A stretch of DNA of 5,895 nucleotides from JBBQIY01 sp964618405 (GCA_964618405.1 CAZUAY010000248.1:1-5895); one strand, 5' to 3'; counted from the stretch's first letter, positions 1 to 5,740 are shown. Notes: generated by a model not told the origin, from the letters alone. Numbers and translations are program-made.

Positions 1-2
1 TA

Positions 3-134
3 TCGTCTCATCGGAAAAGTAACATAAAATGTCCACTTAAGACACCCATTGACGTTAATGACATCCTGGAAAATCTATCGTCACCCTATGGACGATTACT
101 AGGAGGTACGCTTGCGACTATTCGCAAGAAGTGA
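3..134 (+). CDS. Possible C-terminal fragment of an unknown protein, cut by the left edge
   Basis: The third forward frame is open from the left edge for 43 codons and ends in TGA at 132-134. The reading ends ...PIDVNDILENLSSPYGRLLG then GTLATIRKK, which looks protein-like (an amphipathic stretch and a basic tail), but I recognise no family. The other two forward frames close within the first 27 bases. If real, the gene enters from the left and converges on the membrane-protein gene, whose stop lies about 108 bases further on; no clear terminator is visible between them. An AGGAGGT at 101-107 lies inside this reading and is most simply explained as Leu-Gly-Gly codons. A 43-codon open stretch can arise by chance, so confidence is low. 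Confidence 0.3.
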   Translation, partial: SSHRKSNIKCPLKTPIDVNDILENLSSPYGRLLGGTLATIRKK

Positions 135-242
135 GATATATGACAGTTACGAAAACCATGCACGGTCAAGCTCTAGTCCCAACGCCGTCGCTCACGCGCG
201 AGCTGAAGGGGCGACCGTATTCACACGCCGCTCCCTGCCCGA

Positions 243-887
243 TCACCGAACGCGGTTTCTGCCACTTCGCTTCCCCACCAGCAGGCAGATGCCCGATACG
301 GCCATCGTCGCACCAAAGGCTGGAAGCATGGAATCGGCTGATTGTCCCCATGCGCCCACAGCGGCATAGACAGCACTAACAATGGCATTGCCGAGCAGCA
401 CCTCCCCCGCCGCTCTTTTGATGGGTTGGCGGGCAATGCCGCTAAACAGCACCGAAGCCTCCGCCAGCACCGGCACGGGCCTCAGCAGTAAGAGAAGCCA
501 CTTACCACCATTCTGAGCAAAACCCTCTAGCACTTTTTGATCGTGCGAGCCAATCAGCTTCGCGGCATAGCGCGAACCAGAGCGCCCCAGCGCATACCCG
601 AGCGCGGCGCTCACGTTCATCGCCATGAACGAGACCATGAAGCCCCTAGGAAACCCAAGCGTCAGCCCGCAACACGTGCTGACAAGACTCGACGGCACGG
701 GCAAAACGATATCCGTTGCCAGTAAGCCAAATAGGACCAACGCGGTACGCCCTGGGTGGGCCGATGCAAGTTTCATCTGGCCCTCAAACCACGCATCGAT
801 TGCACCACCCCACAGGCAGAACGGAACGATGATCGCAAAGGCAACGGCTAGAAAAAGTAGTATGGTTTTTAGTGGAGGTTTTTTCAT
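243..887 (-). CDS. VTT/DedA-like integral membrane protein (SNARE-associated / TVP38 type)
   Basis: This is a 214-residue hydrophobic protein with segments that could span or re-enter the membrane at about residues 8-28, 46-66, 83-102, 160-180 and 186-204, and a basic C-terminus (KRSGRNRVR) likely to be cytoplasmic. The VTT-domain signature is visible in order: a D-I-V-L-P-V-P-S-S motif at 59-67, a glycine-rich GLTLGFPRGF at 74-83, an A-L-G-Y-A-L-G-R segment at 95-102, and the second half-repeat motif RPVPVLAEASVLFSGIARQP at 136-155. Known members of the DedA/TVP38 superfamily act in membrane homeostasis, including undecaprenyl-phosphate or phospholipid translocation; the substrate cannot be read here. 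Length is normal for the family. The ATG at 885-887 is the natural start, but the bases upstream (ACTTAAAATAAC) give no good Shine-Dalgarno. The gene stands alone, divergent from the methyltransferase. Confidence 0.85.
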   Translation of the reverse strand: MKKPPLKTILLFLAVAFAIIVPFCLWGGAIDAWFEGQMKLASAHPGRTALVLFGLLATDIVLPVPSSLVSTCCGLTLGFPRGFMVSFMAMNVSAALGYALGRSGSRYAAKLIGSHDQKVLEGFAQNGGKWLLLLLRPVPVLAEASVLFSGIARQPIKRAAGEVLLGNAIVSAVYAAVGAWGQSADSMLPAFGATMAVSGICLLVGKRSGRNRVR

Positions 888-931
888 GTTATTTTAAGTC
901 GCGAATGGCGGATGAGAGCTTCGACGATTTC

Positions 932-959
932 TCATCCTGTCTATCCTGTATATCCCTGT
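932..959. repeat. Degenerate 9-bp tandem repeat of the ATCCTGT / ACAGGAT type
   Basis: Three near-copies of ATCCTGT follow each other with a 9-base period: 934-940, 943-949 and 952-959 (the last has one extra C). On the minus strand it reads as ACAGGAT-like units. It lies in the divergent spacer between the membrane-protein gene and the methyltransferase. My recollection is that similar ACAGGAT-type strings occur between genes in several bacterial lineages, including planctomycete/verrucomicrobial genomes; no function is known to me. Its place in the leader or promoter area of the membrane-protein gene may be incidental. Confidence 0.5.
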
Positions 960-1040
960 TCGAAATGCCGCCCAGCGTTTTGCGTTTTTTGTGACACCCT
1001 TCGACGCCCTACCCTTACTTCCCGTTTTCCCCGTTCCAGT

Positions 1041-1066
1041 TTCATTTGCCAACCGCGCCAAATGAA
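1041..1066. promoter_or_regulatory. 8-bp inverted repeat over the methyltransferase promoter (candidate operator)
   Basis: TTCATTTG (1041-1048) and CAAATGAA (1059-1066) are perfect reverse complements separated by 10 bases. The dyad covers the candidate -35 hexamer (1046-1051) and most of the spacer, and ends two bases before the candidate -10 (1069-1074). A dimeric repressor bound here would block RNA polymerase, so this is a reasonable operator candidate for the downstream methyltransferase. No regulator gene is in the window, and the site itself rests only on symmetry and position. Confidence 0.4.
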
Positions 1067-1074
1067 GGTAATAT
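1046..1074 (+). promoter_or_regulatory. Candidate sigma70-type promoter of the methyltransferase
   Basis: TTGCCA at 1046-1051 (four of six consensus -35 bases) is followed after exactly 17 bases by TAATAT at 1069-1074 (four of six -10 bases). Transcription would begin near 1081, giving a leader of about 60 bases before the ATG at 1143. It is the best-spaced promoter pair I see upstream of this gene, and it is overlapped by the dyad at 1041-1066. Confidence 0.5.
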
Positions 1075-1130
1075 TGGTGATTCAGACAACTTCGAAAACC
1101 AAGCCACTCTACCACAAACACGAGAAAATC

Positions 1131-1135
1131 AGGAG
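1131..1135 (+). promoter_or_regulatory. Ribosome binding site that fixes the methyltransferase start
   Basis: AGGAG lies seven bases before the ATG at 1143-1145. The reading frame stays open upstream to an ATG at 912, but that extension has no such site and would run through the promoter and repeat region. The Shine-Dalgarno sequence therefore decides for the start at 1143. Confidence 0.75.
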
Positions 1136-1142
1136 CCCTTTC

Positions 1143-2156
1143 ATGCCGCAACAGGAACTTTCAGTACAAGGCATCGTCGACCTTGCCAGCGCTTTCTACG
1201 GATCCTCCGTTCTTTTCTCTGCGATCGAAAACAATATTTTCACGCAGATTCAAAAACTAGGTGACTCTGCCACGCTCCAGAGGCTTGCAAAAGTTACAAA
1301 CTCCGATGAGCGCGGTCTGCGTCTGCTCCTCGACGCCTGCGTTGCCATCGGGATCCTCGCGAAATCGGACGACGCTTATCAGAACACGCCGTCCGGTAGC
1401 ATGGCGCTCGTATCAGGATCGAAAATGGACCTCTCACGCGCCATCCTCTACAATCGCGACGTCTTTCCCGCTTGGGGAAAACTCTCGCAATTGGTTAAAA
1501 ATGGTAAGCCCGTTGAGGCCCCAGGAATTCACCTCGGCGAAGACCCCGAACGCATGCGTCGCTTCGTCTTATCGATGCGTGGGCGCGCGATGGCTATTGG
1601 CCAGTCTGTGGTTCCCTTGCTCGACCTAGCTGGCTGCAAGACCCTTCTCGATCTCGCCGGAGGGCCAGGCACCTATGCGGTGTTGATGGCAGGAGCCAAT
1701 CCAGAGCTACATTGCACAACCGTCGACCTCCCCGCCGTCGCCGCCGTCGCCGCCGAATGTGTAGCCGAATCCGGCATGGCCGACCGGGTTACCTGCCTTG
1801 CTGGTGATTACCACACCGACACCTATCCTGCGAATACCTACGACGCCGTCACTATCTTTGGGGCGCTGCATCAAGAATCCCCCGACAGCATTCTCGACAT
1901 CCTGCGGCGAGCCCACCGCGCGCTCAAGCCAACTGGGAAACTCTTCGTTCTCGACATGATGACGGACGCCTCGCGCACCCAGCCACCCTTCTCTGCGCTC
2001 TTCGCCGTCAACATGGCACTTACCACCCACAACGGGTGGGTATTTTCCGATTTCGAGTTGAAAGACTGGATGGCAAAGGCCGGCTTCATTCCTGGTGAGA
2101 CCTGCAAAATGCCACCACCAATGCCGCACTGGCTCGTCACGGCAACAAAGCACTAA
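1143..2156 (+). CDS. SAM-dependent O-methyltransferase, Methyltransf_2 (acetylserotonin/caffeate OMT-like) family
   Basis: From the ATG at 1143 this is a 337-residue protein, the usual size for the family. Residues 1-90 form the helical, winged-helix dimerisation part (ENNIFTQIQKL, then a DERGLRLLLDACVAIGIL segment at 55-72). The Rossmann SAM-binding domain follows. Motif I is LLDLAGGPGTYAVL at 168-181, with Asp170 and the glycine loop. TTVDLPAV at 192-199 supplies the acidic residue (Asp195) expected to hold the ribose. GDYH at 221-224 fits the adenine-contact region. His243 in GALHQESPDS sits where the catalytic-base histidine of plant and bacterial O-methyltransferases lies; the usual HDW is HQE here. 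LKPTGKLFVLDMM at 261-273 is the conserved strand after it. The enzyme should be cytosolic and dimeric and methylate a hydroxyl of a small aromatic or polyketide-like molecule; the substrate is unknown. No biosynthetic genes adjoin it. A 9-base repeat (GCCGTCGCC twice, 1734-1751) encodes an alanine/valine helix. Confidence 0.9.
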   Translation: MPQQELSVQGIVDLASAFYGSSVLFSAIENNIFTQIQKLGDSATLQRLAKVTNSDERGLRLLLDACVAIGILAKSDDAYQNTPSGSMALVSGSKMDLSRAILYNRDVFPAWGKLSQLVKNGKPVEAPGIHLGEDPERMRRFVLSMRGRAMAIGQSVVPLLDLAGCKTLLDLAGGPGTYAVLMAGANPELHCTTVDLPAVAAVAAECVAESGMADRVTCLAGDYHTDTYPANTYDAVTIFGALHQESPDSILDILRRAHRALKPTGKLFVLDMMTDASRTQPPFSALFAVNMALTTHNGWVFSDFELKDWMAKAGFIPGETCKMPPPMPHWLVTATKH

Positions 2157-2414
2157 AGACACGTAGTGCATTCAAAAACACACACCCTGCATACAGCGAT
2201 ATGCGATTCAAGGAAAACTCAGGCGCATAAGACATCTTTAATTTCTATTAATTGCTTGTAGCGTAGAAAATCCGTCCTATTCGCTCATTGGCACACTCGT
2301 TGCTTATACGTAGATCGACGAAAGTTCACGACCCAACACACAAGCTTTCGTCAGAAACATAGATTCACCTTCTACAACATATTATCCTACCCAACACTTA
2401 CCTCACTAATATAT
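2157..2414. other. Noncoding spacer after the methyltransferase, running into the assembly gap
   Basis: I see no convincing gene in this AT-rich stretch. It contains two modest hairpin possibilities. One is GCATA/TATGC at 2189-2193 and 2200-2204. The other is a perfect 8-base pair of arms, GACGAAAG (2317-2324) and CTTTCGTC (2345-2352), with a 20-base loop. Neither is followed by a T-run on either strand, so I do not call a terminator. On the minus strand, all three frames entering from the gap reach stops within nine codons, so the secreted protein to the right must end inside the gap or in the first few bases here. Confidence 0.5.
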
Positions 2415-2514
2415 NNNNNNNNNNNNNNNNNNNNNNNNNNNNNNNNNNNNNNNNNNNNNNNNNNNNNNNNNNNNNNNNNNNNNNNNNNNNNNNNNNNNNN
2501 NNNNNNNNNNNNNN
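2415..2514. other. Assembly gap (100 Ns)
   Basis: Exactly 100 undetermined bases, which is the conventional spacer for a scaffold join of unknown length. Any reading that passes through it is meaningless in both length and frame. It removes the 3' end of the secreted-protein gene on its right. Confidence 0.97.
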
Positions 2515-3347
2515 CCGCCTTGGCCCATGCCCATCATCATCAGGGGCATGACTGCCATCATCATGCTCTGGCTGAGCTGATCCTTCGACGTAGCATTCTT
2601 GGCATTTTCGATGCCCATCTTCATCATGGGAAGCATGCCGAGGATCTGCTGCTTCTTGGTGGCGTCAAACTTCATTCCTGAAATAGCCTTAAGCGCTTCG
2701 TTAACGCCTTCCTTCCAGCCGTCCGCCATTTCTTTCGGCACCCAAGCCCCCTCTACTTGAACGAACGGGCTTTCCTCGACAACACCCTTCTGATCCTTAA
2801 CAGAAATGCTGACGGATCCATCATCCAACTGCTTTGCGCTAACGAAGGACGCTCCAGCCATATCGTTATTAACTGCCTTCGACAACTCTCCAGCAGAGGA
2901 GAACTCTGGCATCGAGACGATTTTGGAGATGTCGCCCGTCTTCAACATATCGAGCGTCAACTTTCCTGCTAGAGCCTTCAAAGCCATTGCACTCTTTTCA
3001 ACAGAAGCAATCGTCTCCGTTGTCGGAGCCGCTGCTGAGCCGCTACTCCCAATCATCTGCGCGACAATTTGGGGCTTCGCAATACCAATGTCTGCTAGTG
3101 CCGCGACTAGTGCCTTTCCTTGATTCCAAATATCGACGTCCATTGTATTGCCGAAAGTCGACACCACGGTCGACACGTCCTGCTGATACGATTTCGGCAA
3201 CATGGCATAAGCCGCCGTCACATTCCCTTTGTCTGCGACTTCAATATATTTCCGAGCCGCTACCTCAGCCGACTTTTCAGCCGGGGTCGCCGCTAGAATA
3301 CTGATAACTGGAACCATCGCGATGAAAGTTGCTACAGAGTACTTCAT
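2515..3347 (-). CDS. Secreted methionine-rich protein of unknown function, C-terminus missing in the gap
   Basis: 277 residues are visible from the ATG at 3345-3347, preceded on the minus strand by AAGG about eight bases upstream. Residues 1-20 (MKYSVATFIAMVPVISILAA) are a typical signal peptide with likely cleavage after Ala19-Ala20, so the product is exported. The mature part starts with a charged helix (EKSAEVAARKYIEVADKGN) and AYAMLPKSYQQDV at 46-58. An Ala/Thr/Ser linker lies around 98-112. A conserved-looking block FVQVEGAWVPKEMADGWKEG at 195-214 resembles the 'FV.V.G.WVPK' strand-and-turn of small secreted proteins that follow gene-loss or stress themes, but I cannot name a family. The tail is rich in methionine (MLPMMKMG at 238-245 and SMMMAVMPLMMMGMGQG at 261-277). 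The gene is alone and runs into the gap; its true end is unknown. A good promoter lies upstream. Confidence 0.75.
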
Positions 3348-3389
3348 TTGATTAACCTTAACTTGATTGATTTAAACTGATTTTTTTAA

Positions 3390-3410
3390 CCTGCGTTCGA
3401 AAACGCAAGG
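3390..3410 (-). promoter_or_regulatory. Leader hairpin upstream of the secreted-protein gene
   Basis: On the minus strand TGCGTT-TTCG-AACGCA (3407 to 3392) forms a 6-bp stem with a TTCG loop, extended by CC/GG pairs past one bulged base. It lies about 43-63 bases before the ATG, inside the predicted leader RNA. It is followed by GGTTAAAAAAA, not a T-run, so it does not look like a terminator. It could stabilise the mRNA 5' end; that is inference. Confidence 0.35.
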
Positions 3411-3427
3411 ATAACGAGCACTCATGA

Positions 3428-3456
3428 ATTAAAACATAGTGGGCCGAATTTAACAA
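3428..3456 (-). promoter_or_regulatory. Candidate sigma70-type promoter of the secreted-protein gene
   Basis: Read on the minus strand, TTGTTA (3456-3451) is followed after 17 bases by TTTAAT (3433-3428), which matches four of six -35 and five of six -10 consensus bases. Transcription would start near 3421, leaving a leader of about 74 bases that contains the hairpin at 3390-3410. Confidence 0.5.
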
Positions 3457-3523
3457 GCACAAACAATAAAAAAAACGTAATGCCGAGAAGGGGCGCTCGA
3501 AGGACCGCACACAAGGAAGTAAA

Positions 3524-3676
3524 ATGTTAAGTTTTAAAGTTGAGAAAAAGAGTCCAATGGCTTCGCGTTCTTCTTTTCTTCGTGGTGGGAAAAAACGATG
3601 GGGTAACTTTTCGCATGGATCGAGGAGGAGGAGGAGGAGGAGCGAAGCAAACGGAGAAATTTCGGTCAATCTCTGA
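3524..3676 (+). CDS. Candidate small ORF: 50-residue, strongly basic protein with an Arg6 run
   Basis: An ATG at 3524 opens 50 codons ending in TGA at 3674-3676. It is preceded by AAGGAAG at 3513-3519, a good Shine-Dalgarno at usable spacing. A second in-frame ATG lies at 3557. The product begins MLSFKVEKKSPMASRSSF, continues LRGGKKRWGNFSHGS (19-33), then six consecutive arginines (34-39), and ends SEANGEISVNL. By count it has 14 Lys/Arg against 3 Glu, so it would be very basic and could bind nucleic acid or membranes. I know no family it belongs to. Against it: the six arginines are all AGG, a rare codon in many bacteria, and come from a GAG microsatellite; no clear promoter is seen. It is either a lineage-specific small protein or a chance reading. 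Confidence 0.3.
   Translation: MLSFKVEKKSPMASRSSFLRGGKKRWGNFSHGSRRRRRRSEANGEISVNL
3622..3642. repeat. GAG trinucleotide microsatellite, seven units
   Basis: Seven perfect GAG units form a purine-only tract on the plus strand. It sits inside the candidate small ORF, where it reads as AGG arginine codons. In the other frames it produces Gly or, on the minus strand, Leu and Pro runs, which explains several spurious long readings across this spacer. Such tracts change length easily by slippage; a change by whole units would keep the frame. Confidence 0.85.
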
Positions 3677-3800
3677 TTGGCTCCTATTCCCATTCTTCTT
3701 TGTCTCAAACTCTCTGTGTTTAAAACCCAAACCCCATTACCCACGTGCTAACCCCAGTCACTGACCGATTACTACAAAATTACAAAATGGTGACTTTCCT

Positions 3801-3829
3801 TTGTCTTCTCAGGCTCGATGCCCTATAAT
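3801..3829 (+). promoter_or_regulatory. Strong sigma70-type promoter of the pseudouridine synthase gene
   Basis: TTGTCT at 3801-3806 (four of six) and a perfect TATAAT at 3824-3829 are separated by exactly 17 bases. Transcription would start near 3836, giving a short leader of about 22 bases before the ATG at 3858. This is the best promoter match in the window. The leader has no clear Shine-Dalgarno. Confidence 0.65.
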
Positions 3830-3857
3830 TGCCTCAATCTAGCCCACCATCCCAATT

Positions 3858-4772
3858 ATGTTCCACAATATTTCATTTGCCATCTCCGAAAACGATCTTC
3901 GCTGCGTGCGCTTGGATAAAATAATTCTCGCGCGTTTTCCGACCTCCACGCGGGCGCTCGTCAACCATGCCTTTGAAAAAGCCACCGTATTCATCGATGG
4001 AAGCCCCCAGCCCAAAGCCTTTCGCCCCACTCTAGGCAGTGTCGTCACCCTGCCACAACTGCTCGAAAGCACCGATCGCGTCGTCACGCCGCAAGAAGGT
4101 GCGCTCGACATCGTCAGGGTTGATCCTTCGATTCTTGCCCTCAACAAGCCGGGTGGCCAATCCTGCCATCCACTCAAACCAGGCGAGCTGGGAACCCTTT
4201 CTAATCTCATTGCCGCGCGTTACCCTGAAATGGCAGGCATCGGTGGCGATCCACTCATGCCGGGGCTGCTGCACCGTATCGATGCAGGCACGTCGGGACT
4301 TGTGCTCTGCGCACGAACCTCCGAATCCTTTGACTTCATTCGAAGCCAATTCTCCGCACGCACGGTCAAGAAAACCTACACGGCTGTAGTGAATGGAAAT
4401 ATTCGTGATGCAGGTGGCGTGAGCGGTTACCTCGCACATAACTCCTCGTTCCGCGGCAAAATGCGATGCGTTTCTGGCGCAAAACTTCCACGTGGCGAGC
4501 ACCCCTTGTTTGCCGAAACCTTCTACAAACCGATTGAACACCGGGGCGGAAACACGGTTCTTGAGGTAACGATATACACGGGCGTGACGCATCAGATCCG
4601 CTGCCAACTCGCCTCTCTCGGACACCCCATCGTGGGCGATGCCACCTACGGCCCCGACGCTACGCTCAAGGGCCAAAACGGCGAATTCCATCTCCTCCAT
4701 GCTACGGCTATCGAGTTTGTACACCCCGCTATGAAGGAAACTATTCAGATTAGAGCAGCCTTGCCATTTTGA
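3858..4772 (+). CDS. RluA-family pseudouridine synthase with N-terminal S4-like domain
   Basis: This 304-residue enzyme should convert specific uridines in rRNA or tRNA to pseudouridine. Residues about 17-65 (VRLDKIILARFPTSTRALVN onward) fit an S4 RNA-binding domain, as in RluC/RluD-type members. The catalytic domain starts at ILALNKPGGQSCHP (92-105). The RluA catalytic motif is LLHRIDAGTSGLVLCAR (137-153), with Asp142 as the nucleophile; the family norm is HRLD-x-x-TSG. KKTYTAVVNG (171-180) and the late motif TGVTHQIRCQLASLGHPIVG (241-260) then GDATYG, followed by LLHA (279-282), are all in the expected order, so the protein looks intact. Length is normal for the family. I cannot assign RluA, RluC or RluD from sequence alone, so the target uridine is open. 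A TAG lies in frame at 3840-3842, so no earlier start is possible. It is transcribed alone and converges on the PHP gene. Confidence 0.92.
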   Translation: MFHNISFAISENDLRCVRLDKIILARFPTSTRALVNHAFEKATVFIDGSPQPKAFRPTLGSVVTLPQLLESTDRVVTPQEGALDIVRVDPSILALNKPGGQSCHPLKPGELGTLSNLIAARYPEMAGIGGDPLMPGLLHRIDAGTSGLVLCARTSESFDFIRSQFSARTVKKTYTAVVNGNIRDAGGVSGYLAHNSSFRGKMRCVSGAKLPRGEHPLFAETFYKPIEHRGGNTVLEVTIYTGVTHQIRCQLASLGHPIVGDATYGPDATLKGQNGEFHLLHATAIEFVHPAMKETIQIRAALPF

Positions 4773-4806
4773 GTTGCCGAAGAAGTCGCAAGCCGCTCGT
4801 AAAAAA

Positions 4807-4838
4807 CTTTGTCGCTCGCTTTGTCGCTAACTTTGTCC
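4807..4838. repeat. 12-bp tandem repeat (CTTTGTCG / CGACAAAG family), about 2.7 copies
   Basis: CTTTGTC recurs with a strict 12-base period at 4807, 4819 and 4831; the first two copies extend to CTTTGTCGCT. On the minus strand it reads (C/G)GACAAAG plus four variable bases. It lies just after the pseudouridine synthase stop in the 221-bp spacer between the convergent ends of that gene and the PHP gene. I see no terminator with a T-run in that spacer; two weak 5-bp hairpins are possible (4923-4939 and 4948-4967). The same 12-bp unit starts again, inverted, at 5879. Confidence 0.7.
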
Positions 4839-4993
4839 AGAACTCACTAAAAGATCTTAATTTCGGAAAGCTAGTCGCAGATAATATCCCCATTGGAATC
4901 CCCATCGCTACCTCGTGATGAACGAAGCCTGCGTCTTCGCCAACACCTGCCAACGGTTCGGCTGGCATGCTTGGATTGTGAAATAAAGCGTAA

Positions 4994-5670
4994 TCAGGAA
5001 AGCTCTTCACAAAAAACAACGCCCTCTTCAGCTTTGACTGCCGATATAAAATCGTTCGCGTCAGTCAAACGACGAGGAAAGCGCATCCCATACAATTTCT
5101 TTTTTGTTGTCGAGTGTATGTCTGATCCAGCCGTTTTACGCAAACCAAAACTGTTCGCATAATCAAGCGCGTGCCGATTGGCATCCTCCGGCCTTCCACC
5201 ATTGAAAATTTCAATGGCATCGACATGCCGCGGAACCAATTGAACACAATCCACTCTTTCCCGTAAGGGATGCGCATGAACGATGAACCCTCCCGCTTCA
5301 TGGACCCGATCAAAATAATTTAACCAATCCCAATCCCCCAAATCGGGGTGAGCAAGCAACCAAGCCTTGTCCAAACCGTAGGTGAGGAAGTGTGCCCAAC
5401 CATGGCTATATTCCCACCCCAGAAAAACATCAAGCCCGACTTCACGACCCTCGCGTGCGGCGACTTCATATCCATGGCAGAAACTTTCGATGTGCTCAGC
5501 CCACGATCGCGCCGGTGAAGCGGGGGCACTTGAGCCACAAAATGATCGGTCACAAAAATCCCCGCATAACCCAACTTCTTGTAAAAATGGACGAGCTCCA
5601 CCGCAGGAGCAACACTGCAGGCACTAACTTCTGAGGTGTGTAGATGCGTTTCGTATTGGTATGAAGACAT
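4994..5670 (-). pseudogene. PHP-domain metal-dependent phosphoesterase, interrupted by one -1 frameshift
   Basis: Two overlapping minus-strand frames give one complete PHP protein of about 225 residues when a single base is restored. The first part starts at the ATG at 5668-5670, with AGGA eight bases upstream, and reads MSSYQYETHLHTS with the HxH metal motif (His9, His11), then GIFVTDHF with Asp42-His43. From 5542 to 5522 the frame must change. The second frame continues SWAEHIESFCHGYEVAAREG, GWEYS (Glu87), LLAHPDLGDW, IVHAHP (His132, His134), VDAIEIFNG and TAGSDIHST (Asp184, His186) to TGA at 4994-4996. All expected PHP metal ligands survive and no other lesion is seen. Without repair the first frame turns to nonsense after about residue 44. 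Likely change points are the AAAA at 5539-5542 or the GGGGG at 5522-5526 (plus strand). The substrate is unknown; PHP enzymes hydrolyse phosphoesters, for example histidinol phosphate. This is either an assembly error or a very recent mutation. Confidence 0.85.
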
Positions 5671-5740
5671 GCTCTCGATCCTAACCTGTGTTGTGATTCA
5701 ACTTAACCATCAAACTCTTCGCTCTTGTTTTGACCCTGAC

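Larger units (their letters stand above)
3348..3857. other. 510-bp divergent spacer between the secreted-protein and pseudouridine-synthase genes
   Basis: This stretch separates two divergently transcribed genes. It contains a leader hairpin and promoter for the minus-strand gene (3390-3456), a candidate basic small ORF (3524-3676) with a GAG microsatellite inside, and a promoter for the plus-strand gene (3801-3829). The remainder, about 3677-3800, is pyrimidine-rich (many CTT, CCC and TTT runs); I see no gene or RNA in it. Long open readings on the minus strand here are low-complexity (runs of Leu and Pro from the repeat) and have no family character. Confidence 0.6.

Noticed and set aside
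112..369. Plus-strand reading starting at TTG after AGGAGGT (101-107)
   Set aside because: The ribosome-site match is good, but the product is low-complexity (Arg/Ala/Ser/Pro) and more than half of it lies antisense to the conserved membrane-protein gene.
912..1142. N-terminal extension of the methyltransferase to an ATG at 912
   Set aside because: The extra 77 residues are Cys/Pro/Arg-rich without family resemblance and cross the tandem repeat, promoter and dyad; the AGGAG at 1131-1135 fits the start at 1143.
1707..2171. Minus-strand readings across the methyltransferase
   Set aside because: They are shadows of a conserved coding region; products are Gly/Val/Arg-rich and resemble no family.
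2317..2352. Intrinsic terminator after the methyltransferase
   Set aside because: The arms are perfect (8 bp), but the loop is 20 bases, no T-run follows on either strand, and it is 160 bases past the stop codon.
2406..2514. Extension of the secreted protein through the Ns to a stop at 2406
   Set aside because: The gap length is a placeholder, so frame and length through it carry no information.
3358..3764. Longer readings in the 510-bp spacer on both strands (up to 128 residues)
   Set aside because: They owe their length to the GAG microsatellite and T-rich stretches, giving Leu, Pro, Gly or Phe runs. They lack ribosome sites, and the longest crosses the promoter and leader of the secreted-protein gene.
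3764..3772. Shared 9-mer ACCGATTAC with the arm of the large palindrome (5821-5829)
   Set aside because: A single 9-base match without the rest of the arm or its partner is compatible with chance.
4032..4724. 230-residue minus-strand reading antisense to the pseudouridine synthase
   Set aside because: The plus strand has all RluA motifs in order; the antisense product has no recognisable domain.
4750..5019. 89-residue minus-strand reading between the pseudouridine synthase and PHP genes
   Set aside because: It overlaps the ends of both real genes, has no ribosome site, and contains the 12-bp repeat as TKLATKRATK. I considered a small gene but found no support.
4994..5374. Independent short gene starting at the TTG at 5374
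   Set aside because: Upstream codons in the same frame continue the PHP family sequence (GWEYS, SFCHGYE), so this is the second part of one frameshifted gene.
5522..5542. Programmed ribosomal frameshift in the PHP gene
   Set aside because: I see no classical slippery heptamer with a downstream pseudoknot or stimulatory Shine-Dalgarno, and PHP proteins are not known to use recoding; an error or mutation is simpler.
5382..5634. Two plus-strand readings of about 80 residues within the PHP gene
   Set aside because: They are antisense to the PHP protein, whose metal ligands are conserved on the minus strand.
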